Assembly (NCBI GenBank): GCA_029210545.1
Contig: JARGFV010000045.1
Span: forward strand, 1 to 18,831
Source of the DNA: a bacterium
GTDB lineage: Bacteria; BMS3Abin14
Length of the DNA stretch: 18,831 nucleotides
Direction of reading: 5' to 3'
The notes beneath the pieces were generated by a model. The model saw only the letters and a list, made by a program, of their open reading frames with translations, searched no databases and was not told where the DNA came from. This document shows positions 5,817 through 12,914 of this stretch, piece by piece (the first letter of the stretch is position 1; each line of letters opens with the position of its first letter). Made by a program: the position numbers and the translations under genes.

Positions 5817-6871
5817 TTATTTCTCAATGAATAAGGTCTGGGTGGGATAGGCAAACTCAATCCCTTGTTCCCCTAATTTCCTGAACAGGCTCAGATTGAT
5901 TGTCTGCTGGATGTCCCGGTAAAGGTTGTAGTCCCGGTCCAGCACCCAGTAGACAACCTCGAAATCCAGGGAATAGGCCCCGAAACCGGCAAAATGGGCC
6001 GGTCGAACCGGACCTGATCCATGTTCCCGATGATCTCCCGGATCATGTCAGGGATCCTTTCCAGTTTCTCCACCCCTGTCTGATAGGTCACACCGACATT
6101 GAAGAGGATCCGTCTCTCGTCCATTCGCCGGTAGTTCCTGATCCGGCTCCCGAGAAGGTCGGTGTTGGAAAAGATGATCTGTTCGCCGGAAAAGCTCCTG
6201 ACTCTTGTCGTCTTGAGCCCGACATGCTCCACAGTCCACATCTGTTCACCAACGATGATATAGTCACCGATGACGAAGGGCCGGTCCAGGACGATGGAAA
6301 GGGATGCGAAAAGATCACCCAGGATATTCTGTAAGGCAAGGGCCACAGCGATACCCGAGATGCCAAGGCCCGCCACCAGGGCGGTGATCTCGATGCCCAG
6401 GTTGTTGAGAGCAAGCAGGACCACGATGATCCAGAGGGAGGCCTTGGCCATCCAGGTGATCACCGAGTAGGCCTCCAGGTTCAACCTTTCTCCACTGTCA
6501 CTTGCGGCCCTTCTGCTCACCAGGAAGTTGATGACACCGTTGCCCCATATACCCAACTGAACCGCGATGCATAGAAAAGCGACAGATCGCGTCACCTACC
6601 CGATAGTGACCGGAAGAACAAGAACTGTGGACCCCCCGTAAAGGGAAAGGCCGGCCATGAGGACCCGTCGGGTCCTGACCTTGAGGAGATCGGCAACACG
6701 GTCATCAAAACTGTTCCGGGTGCTTTTTGAAAACCTTTCGAGTCTGCTCCCCGCAACTTTAAGCAACAGGGCGATGAGCAGATAAATAATGACCGCCGTT
6801 CCCAGCGAGGCCGCCCAGTTCGCGAGGGAGTTTCCGAGATAAAGCCTTTCAAAAAATCCGGTTGAGATCAT
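5817..6871 (-). pseudogene. Small-conductance mechanosensitive channel (MscS family), two lesions
   Basis: Joined across its lesions, this reads as an MscS-family channel of about 351 residues. It has several N-terminal hydrophobic helices, then the pore helix and beta domain (NNLGIEITALVAGLGISGIA, ALQNILGDLFASLSI, RPFVIGDYIIV), and a C-terminal part ending GIEFAYPTQTLFIEK. Lesion 1 is an in-frame TAG at 6596-6598 in the N-terminal membrane part; the frame continues unchanged past it. Lesion 2 is a -1 frameshift near 5996-6002: after DQVRFDR the frame must move by one base to read HFAGFGAYSLDFEVVYW. A missing G in a GGGCCC run explains it. The start is ATG 6871, or TTG 6877 with GGGG just upstream. 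If both lesions are real the gene is dead. A pore fragment could start at GTG 6595, but it would lack the C-terminal domain. Confidence 0.85.
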
Positions 6872-7103
6872 GATCAATAGTCCCCTTTGCGTTGGATCTG
6901 GAATTTTTCAGGGCGAACCAGGAGCCTGTCGGAGAACCTGCGCACGCAGCTGTAGACTTTTTGCGAATTCCTGAAGTATTGGCCATTTCCACTGAGCCGT
7001 CAAGGGAAGGTTCTTCACAGGGAAGGTTCTTCACCCCAGAATCGCGATTGGTTTTATTTTCGCGATTCTGGGGATAAAAAAACCTTGTTGGCGCGGTAAG
7101 TTA
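6872..7103. repeat. Non-coding gap with direct repeat and long hairpin
   Basis: No gene is seen. A 15-nt unit (GGGAAGGTTCTTCAC) occurs twice at 7004-7018 and 7020-7034. It is followed by a perfect 14-bp stem (7034-7047 with 7060-7073) with a 12-nt T-rich loop. GACTTTTTGCGA at about 6955-6966 matches the terminal motif of the neighbouring hairpin element. An adenine run follows the stem on the plus strand, so in neither direction is this a standard terminator for a gene ending here. Confidence 0.7.
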
Positions 7104-7293
7104 CGTTTCAAACTTGATAGGGTCGCAAAAAGTCCAGTCGGGACTTTTCCTGGCCCATTAATGTCCTGGGGAAAGGGAAAAGCGTCGTTTTCCCTTTCCT
7201 CACAAATCAATGACTTACGGTGTGGGTCATTGATTTGGGCGCCCCGCGCGGGGCGCGTTGATGACTTTTTGCGAAGTCATCAAACTTGAAACG
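7104..7293 (-). mobile_element. Composite hairpin element, copy 2, with inverted ends (MITE-like)
   Basis: The 190-bp segment is bounded by 31-nt imperfect inverted repeats, 7104-7134 and 7263-7293, which agree at 25 of 31 positions. Both carry CGTTTCAA at the outer end and TCGCAAAAAGTC at the inner end. Read on the minus strand it contains a 10-bp hairpin (7258-7267/7274-7283), an 18-bp palindrome (7239-7256), a 12-bp stem (7226-7237/7203-7214) and a 12-bp stem (7188-7199/7170-7181, loop CGACGC). Modules 1, 2 and 4, and one arm of module 3, appear in the same order at 4147-4421 on the plus strand. No target-site duplication is visible. Calling it mobile is inference from inverted ends, repetition and the adjacent transposase remnant. 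Confidence 0.6.
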
Positions 7294-7432
7294 ACCCAAG
7301 ATGCCATTACTTCCCATGCCGGTCTGGCCCTGTTGGGCGAGTTTTCAAAAGGGATCAGGCTTCCCTCTCTGGTGGACAGTCACCTCGCGGATTTGGGGTC
7401 TTCAGGTTGATATGCCATTGGAGATCTGACAT
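7261..7432 (+). pseudogene. Remnant of an IS1380-like transposase, N-terminus only
   Basis: A 49-codon frame runs from ATG 7261 to TGA 7408-7410. The stretch AITSHAGLALLGEF, followed by LPSLVDSHLADLGSSG, resembles the start of IS1380-family transposases (T-S-H-x-GLAL-x-GEF then L-x-D-x-HL-P-GS). The sequence after the TGA stays recognisable for a few codons (YAIGD) where homologues have RGY, so the stop is consistent with a CGA to TGA change. Nothing of the catalytic DDE domain follows; the next gene starts at 7532. The ATG lies inside the right inverted end of the hairpin element, so the two may have shared one mobile unit. The family call is from memory of the motif and needs a search. Confidence 0.55.
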
Positions 7433-7433
7433 G

Positions 7434-7458
7434 ATTAATAAAACGCTATTTTATTAAT
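7434..7458 (+). promoter_or_regulatory. AT-rich inverted repeat upstream of the chemoreceptor gene
   Basis: A perfect 10-bp inverted repeat (ATTAATAAAA 7434-7443 with TTTTATTAAT 7449-7458, 5-nt spacer) lies about 75 bp before the start codon. A weak sigma-70-like pair follows (TTGATG 7461-7466 and TATTTT 7484-7489, 17 bp apart). It could be an operator or UP-like element; no regulator is identified. Confidence 0.4.
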
Positions 7459-7531
7459 TCTTGATGGATCGTGTCAAATAGGATATTTTCATTACAGTTT
7501 TGTACCATTGAGTATGCCAGGAGGTAACGTA

Positions 7532-9547
7532 TTGTCCCAACAAACGTCCCATCTGTCCAGGATCCTGGATTTTGTGGGCAAGATCGACAACAGGTCACTT
7601 CATTACGCCTTTACAGGTCTGATCCTGGGGATCTTTGCCCCCCTGGGCTGGATCGTCCTGGAACTCCTCCTGACGTCCCATGAAGAAATTTCCTTTTTAG
7701 CACTTCTTCGCCAGATCCTCATCGGTACCCCCCGAAGCGGCTTCATGCTCCTTTACATGTTCTTCGGCACTTCGATCATCATGGGGATCTTCGGATTCAT
7801 GGTGGGCCGAAAGGACTTTAGGCTCATCAGCGAACAAAAGCGGATGTCCGAGACCCACAAGCTTTTCCTGGCAAAGGAGGAGATGTTCGAGCAGAGGCTC
7901 TTCACCCTCCACAGGAGGATGAAAGGCATCACCCAGGTCAGCGCTGCCATTCAGCGTTCGGGTAAAATTGACGAGGTGTTCAAACTTTGCGCGGACGGCA
8001 TCAGCGAGGTCCTCGATTTCGACAGGGTCAACATCTTCCGGGCCAACCACAAGAACAGAATGCTCGAATGCGTGGAGACGCGCGGCAACCTCGAAGAACC
8101 GATCGAGAACATCAGGATCCCCATGAGCGAAGCCGGCGGGATCATCTGGCTTGCCCTTAAGGAGGACAAACCTTACGTCATCAAGGATATGAGTGAAATG
8201 AAGCCGGAATACCGCCTGCACTCTCCCTATGACAAGATCAAGGCCATTCGAAGCGTCTCCTTCATGCTTATCCCATTCCACGACGGAAAAGAGGCTGTCG
8301 GTCTTTTTGCGGTGGACAACAAGTTCAAGAAATCTCCCATCAACGATGAAGAGGTGGACATCATCAAGGTCCTGGCCGATCAGACATCGGTAGCCATATC
8401 CAACATCCGTCTCATCCATGGCATCCGGCGGATGGATGATCTCATGGAGCAGGCGTTCACCACGATCAAGGCCAAGCGCGACAGGTACTCCAGTGAACTC
8501 CAGAAGCTGGCCGATTCGATCACCCGGCTTCGCGAATCGGCCGATTCCCTGACGGCCGACGCGGAACAGATCCTTGCCTCCGCCGACGAGGGGAACAGCA
8601 CGGCAAAGGAACTCGACAGCACCGGTGCCCGGATCACCCTGAACATGGATGAACTCATGGGCTCCATGGGCCAGGTGGCGGTGGTCGCACGCTCCATGCA
8701 GGAGGTGCTGGAGGAGATCAGGGCCCGTTCGGAAGAATCCGCCAAAGCCGATGAACTGACCAACCGGCAGGTTGCCGAGGGGATCCAAATCTTTCACGAT
8801 ACACGGGAAGGTATCAAGTCCCTGGAAAAGGTCACCGGCGATTTCAGGATGACCGTGGACGATCTCCGGCTGAGGTCGGATACTGTTAAGAACACGATCC
8901 AGATCATCGACGAGGTCATGGACCAGACAAAGCTCCTGGCACTGAACGCCTCCATCATAGCGGCCCAGGCGGGTTCCCAGGGGAGAAGTTTTGCGGTCGT
9001 CGCCGAGGAGATCAAGAAACTTTCGATGGGTGTTGAAGAGTCCACCGGGTCGATCCGTGACGCCATGAACGGGTTTGAAAAGGACATCGAGACCGTCATG
9101 GAGGGAACGGGAAAGATCCAGAAGGCCGTGAGTTCGGCTGTTGAAAACACCGGGAAGGTGGAAGACGTATTCAACAGGATAGACGACAGTTTCCGGCATT
9201 CCCGGGAGATCAGTCTCCTCATCCGGGATGAAACTGCCAGGCAGGGGGACGCCGCCGTCAGCGTGGTCGAGACGGCCGACAGCGTGCACAAGGTGGCCAC
9301 CGCCCTCAAGGAGGGCGCCGACAAGCAGAAGGAAAAGACCGGGGTTATCTCGGCGTCTGCGGACAGCATGACCCAGATCAGCTACCGCCTGTCCCAGACG
9401 GCAAAGGTCAACCAGGACGGCAGCCGGACCCTGATGCTGACGGTGAACGAATCCGAGCAGGTGTTCGAGACATTGTTTGTAAGTTTGCAGGAGTGGAGGG
9501 AACTCGGAAAAGAATTGCTGAAGGAATTAGAAACCTTCGGGGTTTAG
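7532..9547 (+). CDS. Methyl-accepting chemotaxis-type receptor with GAF domain
   Basis: The 671-residue product has two N-terminal membrane helices (about 24-47 and 71-91) with almost no periplasmic domain between them. A short coiled linker, a cytoplasmic GAF domain (about 137-297) and a long MCP signalling coiled coil follow. The hairpin tip is clear at about 463-497 (DQTKLLALNASIIAAQAGSQGRSFAVVAEEIKKLS), where CheA and CheW bind. There is no HAMP domain. Sensing is therefore probably cytoplasmic, through the GAF domain, rather than of external ligands. The start is TTG 7532: AGGAGGT (7519-7525) stands 6 nt upstream, which outweighs the TTG at 7508 and the ATG at 7514. It stands alone with no chemotaxis genes nearby. 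A weak hairpin after the stop may terminate it. Confidence 0.93.
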   Translation: MSQQTSHLSRILDFVGKIDNRSLHYAFTGLILGIFAPLGWIVLELLLTSHEEISFLALLRQILIGTPRSGFMLLYMFFGTSIIMGIFGFMVGRKDFRLISEQKRMSETHKLFLAKEEMFEQRLFTLHRRMKGITQVSAAIQRSGKIDEVFKLCADGISEVLDFDRVNIFRANHKNRMLECVETRGNLEEPIENIRIPMSEAGGIIWLALKEDKPYVIKDMSEMKPEYRLHSPYDKIKAIRSVSFMLIPFHDGKEAVGLFAVDNKFKKSPINDEEVDIIKVLADQTSVAISNIRLIHGIRRMDDLMEQAFTTIKAKRDRYSSELQKLADSITRLRESADSLTADAEQILASADEGNSTAKELDSTGARITLNMDELMGSMGQVAVVARSMQEVLEEIRARSEESAKADELTNRQVAEGIQIFHDTREGIKSLEKVTGDFRMTVDDLRLRSDTVKNTIQIIDEVMDQTKLLALNASIIAAQAGSQGRSFAVVAEEIKKLSMGVEESTGSIRDAMNGFEKDIETVMEGTGKIQKAVSSAVENTGKVEDVFNRIDDSFRHSREISLLIRDETARQGDAAVSVVETADSVHKVATALKEGADKQKEKTGVISASADSMTQISYRLSQTAKVNQDGSRTLMLTVNESEQVFETLFVSLQEWRELGKELLKELETFGV

Positions 9548-9558
9548 CAATTCCTGGC

Positions 9559-9607
9559 AGTACGAAGTACGGAGTGCGAAGTGCGAAGGAAAAGCTAACA
9601 GCTAATA
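9559..9607. repeat. Heptanucleotide tract after the chemoreceptor gene
   Basis: Seven 7-mers in register: AGTACGA, AGTACGG, AGTGCGA, AGTGCGA, AGGAAAA, GCTAACA, GCTAATA. It begins 12 bp after the stop codon. The unit changes partway from AGTGCGA type to GCTAACA type without loss of register. Confidence 0.9.
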
Positions 9608-9620
9608 ACCATGGCCGATG

Positions 9621-9640
9621 CGAAAGCTCCGGCTTTTTCG
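9621..9640 (+). terminator. Weak hairpin terminator of the chemoreceptor gene (candidate)
   Basis: CGAAAGC and GCTTTTTCG pair around TCCG with one bulged T. The T-run is within the stem rather than after it, so this is a weak call. Confidence 0.3.
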
Positions 9641-9773
9641 TTCCTGTGAAAGCTGTCAAAACAACCTCAAACAACTTGTCCCGCCATTGCCCAAGCGAGG
9701 GTGGATTCAGTCTGTTCTTCCCCTCCTCCCATCTCCCTCCCGCCTGTCCTTCTCCCTTTTTTCGGTCCACAAA

Positions 9774-10240
9774 TCAGTCAATGTTATCGAGGAATGACTC
9801 GAAAACCTCAAGATTGACACAATCTTCTTTATTATATTCGAGTAGCAAGTTTAACGCTTCTGTGTCCCCGTCGTTCTCCCAACGCTGCCAGAGGCGCGGG
9901 GCCACGCGTCCGTCCACAATGCCGGAATCACGGGAGATCCCCAGCAGGACCTCCACCTTTTTGAGACCACCTTCAGTCTTCTCTTGCGGCAGTCCCGGAG
10001 GAGGTCCCGGTGCCCGGCAAGGTCGCGGAGATCCAGGCCGGTGATCCGCCTGATGAACGGCAGGTCAAAGCAGGCCCCGTTGAAGGTGATGACGGTCGTG
10101 ACACACTCCAGAGCCAGCGCAATAGAAAGATCGGTGACACGGCCGCCGATGAGCTGGATCATCTCCCGGCCCGGGATGTGGATTCCCACCACGCTGATCT
10201 GGTTGTCGAAGGTTGTTTCGATATCTAGGTAGGCGCGCAA
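9774..10240 (-). pseudogene. YprB-like RNase H-fold exonuclease (DEDDy type), frameshifted
   Basis: Joined across one frameshift this is a 155-residue RNase H-like nuclease of the YprB/RNase_H_2 group. Motif I is AYLDIETT and motif II is ITFNGACFDLPFI. A conserved HRDLLRDCRK segment follows, and motif III is LLEYNKEDCVNLE, giving the D, E, D, D and Y of a DEDDy active site. Near 9967-9972 the frame slips: the first reading goes RLKVVSKRW, whereas the family has GGLKKVEVLLGI, available in the next frame. One missing G in AAGGGTGG would explain it. The start is probably TTG 10240 (RAYLDIETT); upstream in-frame codons are encoded by a heptad tract. All catalytic motifs survive on the two sides, so the lesion is either recent or an assembly error. 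Confidence 0.82.
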
Positions 10241-10245
10241 AACTG

Positions 10246-10301
10246 CAGTCCAATGTCCAAAGAGAATATAATTACCTTCCACTTTCCACTTTTAACTATT
10301 T
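10246..10301. repeat. Heptanucleotide tract between der and the YprB-like gene
   Basis: Eight 7-mers: CAGTCCA, ATGTCCA, AAGAGAA, TATAATT, ACCTTCC, ACTTTCC, ACTTTTA, ACTATTT. The central two are degenerate. The der stop codon (10296-10298) is in the last unit. Confidence 0.75.
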
Positions 10302-11621
10302 CTTGTGCCTGTCCTCCCGCCCGCGGCGGAAAAATAACCTGATGGGGGTTCCCGCAAAACCGAAGGTCTCCCGGAAGGTCCTTTCTATGAACCTGATGTA
10401 GCTGTCCTTGATCTCGCCGGGGCGGTTGGTGAAGATGACGAAAGCCGGCGGATGGGTCCCCACCTGGGTGGCATAATAGAACTTGAGCCTGCGTCCGCGA
10501 ACCAGGTGAGGCTGGTGACGTGCGATGGCCTTTTCCAGTGTGTCGTTGACTTCCCTTGTCGACAGCTCTTTTGACGCCTGGGCGAAGACCTTATCCACCA
10601 TCTCGAAAACCCTGTCCACCCGAAGTCCTATGAGACCCGAAATGGATATGACGGGGACATCGGGAAAGAAAAAAAGTTTTTCACGGATATCCTTGACCAT
10701 CTGGTCGAAGGTCTTGTGATCCTTTTCCACCAGATCCCACTTGTTGAGGCAAACCACCAGCCCGCGCCCCCTTTCATTGACCAGGCCGGCGATGCGCAGG
10801 TCCTGGTCCACGAGCCCTTCGGAACTGTCCACCATGAGGAGACAGATATGACACCGCTCAATGGCTGCCAGAGCGCGCAGGACAGAATAGTGTTCGATCG
10901 ATCCGGCTACCCTCGCCTTCCTTCTGACACCGGCCGTATCCACCAGAAGGTATCGTTTGCCGTTTTTCTCCACCAGGGTATCAACGGTGTCAGCTGTCGT
11001 ACCCGGCACATCGGAGACGAGAACCCGGTCCTCCCCAAGGATCTTGTTGACCAGGGTTGATTTTCCTGTATTCGGCTTGCCTACGACCGCCAGGCGCATG
11101 TGGTGTTCTACCTCGGGCGACATCTCCTCGTCAGGGAGCACCTGGATCAGTTCGTCCAGGACTTCGGCGACACCGGTTCCGTGAAGGGCAGATATGGGGT
11201 AAACTTCTCCCAGTCCCAGGCTGTAAAACTGGGCCGATTCGTGCTCGCGGAGCTGCCCCTCTGCCTTGTTGGCGACCACCAGGACAGGTTTTTCGGAGCG
11301 TCGAAGGAGCCGGGCCACCTCGTCGTCGGCAGGCGCGAGACCGGATCTCGTGTCCAGGACGAACAGGATGAGGTCGGCCTCCTCGATGGCGTTTAGCGCC
11401 TGCTGCCGGGTAAGTGCGAAAAGTCCCTCTTCGGCCAGGGGATCGAGCCCCCCGGTGTCCACCACGGTGAACTCCCTTCCCAGCCAGTTGGCCGCCCCGT
11501 AATTCCTGTCCCGCGTCACCCCGGGGATATCCTCGACGATAGCCTGTCGCCTCCCGATGAGCCGGTTAAAGAGAGTGGATTTTCCCACGTTGGGCCTTCC
11601 CACGATGGCGACCAGAGACAT
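10296..11621 (-). CDS. der: Ribosome biogenesis GTPase Der (EngA)
   Basis: The 441-residue product has the tandem G-domain layout unique to Der, which acts in 50S subunit assembly. First G domain: P-loop GRPNVGKST (8-16), DTGG (55-58), NKAE (118-121). Second G domain: P-loop GKPNTGKST (181-189), DTAG (228-231), NKWD (293-296). The C-terminal KH-like domain includes KFYYATQVGTHPPAFVIF and ends FFRRGREDRHKK. In the second domain the G2 segment reads GTTADTVD where most Der proteins have GTTRD, a small departure. The ATG at 11621 starts the canonical MSLVAIVGRPNVGKS. The gene follows a metallopeptidase and nuclease pair on the same strand after about 90 bp, which contains no gene or clear terminator, so it may be co-transcribed with them. 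Confidence 0.98.
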   Translation of the reverse strand: MSLVAIVGRPNVGKSTLFNRLIGRRQAIVEDIPGVTRDRNYGAANWLGREFTVVDTGGLDPLAEEGLFALTRQQALNAIEEADLILFVLDTRSGLAPADDEVARLLRRSEKPVLVVANKAEGQLREHESAQFYSLGLGEVYPISALHGTGVAEVLDELIQVLPDEEMSPEVEHHMRLAVVGKPNTGKSTLVNKILGEDRVLVSDVPGTTADTVDTLVEKNGKRYLLVDTAGVRRKARVAGSIEHYSVLRALAAIERCHICLLMVDSSEGLVDQDLRIAGLVNERGRGLVVCLNKWDLVEKDHKTFDQMVKDIREKLFFFPDVPVISISGLIGLRVDRVFEMVDKVFAQASKELSTREVNDTLEKAIARHQPHLVRGRRLKFYYATQVGTHPPAFVIFTNRPGEIKDSYIRFIERTFRETFGFAGTPIRLFFRRGREDRHKK

Positions 11622-11711
11622 GGCTTTTGCTCCTGAGTATTTGTTCCATCCGGTTAATGCTTACCTGGGTGGCTTCACTCCAAAGCTCTGAAATAGACTC
11701 TTTGAGACATT

Positions 11712-12914
11712 TTACGAGTCGGACAGGCTCCTGGTGAGGGAATTTTGCAGTTGCTGGAGGCTTTCCCCCGTCAGAGATTCGACAGCCTGCAGCGGAGCCT
11801 TGCCGTCGGTGAGCTCGGACACGAAAAGCTGGATGAAGTTACGGCCGTACCTGCCCTCGAGGTGATCCATGAAAAGAAGGCTCACAGCGTAGGACCGCAT
11901 GCGGTGTTCCGGGTCCATGGTGATGAAGCTCCGGTCAAGATCGTCCAGGTTGATGGCATACCCTTTTCCCATTTCCCGGACCATGTAAGCCCGCACCGCC
12001 TGGATGTGGTCGGGAGACTGGTTTTCGCCGACTTTCTGTGCCAGTCCTTCCTGGACCCACGACGGCAGGTTGCCAGCGGCCCGATGAAGGAGGGCATGGA
12101 CCATTTCGTGCCTAACTGTAAGGGCCAGTTTATTCCTGTCATCAATGCCCTGACCGACGTACAGGCGGATCTGCCCATCATACAGACCTTCCAGAGAGGG
12201 TTCGAAGGGATCGGCGCGCGATCCGAGTTCCTCGGTTAAAACAAGAACATCCACCGGATCTGCCGGGAAGATCCCCAGGGCCGCTGTCAGGGAATCCATT
12301 TCGTCCTGGAGTAAAGCGAGGATCTCACCTTCATATTCGAGCTTTCTCTGCCCGCTGTAATGCAGGCGGAAATTATCCCCGTCCTCCGTGACCATCCCCT
12401 CCCTGGACGCTACCATTCCCTCAAGGCGGCTGACATGTTCGGCGAGGTCCGCCCTGTCGGGCATCCTTCTATATAATTTACGTGCGTACTCTAACGCCTC
12501 TTCGTATCGTCCGGCCCGGAAGTGCAGTGTCGAAAAGCCGTCGAGAACCTCCGGGTTAACCGGCCACAACTCTTCCGATTCAGTCAAAAGTTCCAGGGCT
12601 TTTTCCCTGTCATCGAGGGATCCCCCCGCGATCCGGGCAAGGGCAACGCTGAGGTTTCTCCTCACCAAGGCGTTCCCCGGTTCCAGCCCCACGGCCTCCC
12701 GAAGCGTTTGAACTGCCTGCACCGGGTTCCCGGAAGCAAGCTCCTCGACACCCCGTGCGTTCAGTTCCAACGCCGGATGACCATTTGTCACATTTGACAC
12801 AAACGTGTCCAATGGCAGATCGATTGGGATACCACCGAAAACGATGATCGCACCCACGGCCATAGCCGGCAAAATGAGAAGGGCCAGGACGTTCCTCAAC
12901 TGTTCTCCTTTCAC
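11712..12914 (-). CDS. TPR-containing MA-family zinc metallopeptidase, membrane anchored
   Basis: The 400-residue product begins with a hydrophobic helix (about 9-29) that serves as a signal anchor or signal peptide, so the rest is exported. TPR-like helices cover about 45-165 (ARGVEELASGNPVQAVQTLREAVGLEPGN and RAGRYEEALEYARKLYRRMP). A gluzincin-type peptidase domain follows: HEMVH at 269-273 with the downstream third-ligand glutamate E289 in WVQEGLAQ, the pattern of the Peptidase_MA-like group. The substrate is unknown. The start is GTG 12914, overlapping the TGA of the upstream nuclease gene as GTGA, so the two are translationally coupled. The TPR part may recruit protein partners in the periplasm; that is inference. 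Confidence 0.85.
   Translation of the reverse strand: MKGEQLRNVLALLILPAMAVGAIIVFGGIPIDLPLDTFVSNVTNGHPALELNARGVEELASGNPVQAVQTLREAVGLEPGNALVRRNLSVALARIAGGSLDDREKALELLTESEELWPVNPEVLDGFSTLHFRAGRYEEALEYARKLYRRMPDRADLAEHVSRLEGMVASREGMVTEDGDNFRLHYSGQRKLEYEGEILALLQDEMDSLTAALGIFPADPVDVLVLTEELGSRADPFEPSLEGLYDGQIRLYVGQGIDDRNKLALTVRHEMVHALLHRAAGNLPSWVQEGLAQKVGENQSPDHIQAVRAYMVREMGKGYAINLDDLDRSFITMDPEHRMRSYAVSLLFMDHLEGRYGRNFIQLFVSELTDGKAPLQAVESLTGESLQQLQNSLTRSLSDS

Noticed and set aside
6596-6598. TAG read-through or pyrrolysine insertion in the mscS-type gene
   Set aside because: A second lesion (frameshift near 5999) in the same gene makes decay or sequence error simpler, and the family has no known recoded residue there.
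6849-7077. Two ~61-codon frames, one on each strand
   Set aside because: Both overlap direct repeats and a hairpin and have no family resemblance.
8909-9028. Chemoreceptor hairpin tip reading AAQAGS instead of AARAGE as a novelty
   Set aside because: ALNASIIAAQAG-type tips occur in many receptors, so the change alone is not remarkable.
7697-9289. 530-codon open frame antisense to the chemoreceptor gene
   Set aside because: It lies wholly opposite a well-supported gene, its product matches no domain, and long antisense frames are expected opposite GC-rich coding DNA.
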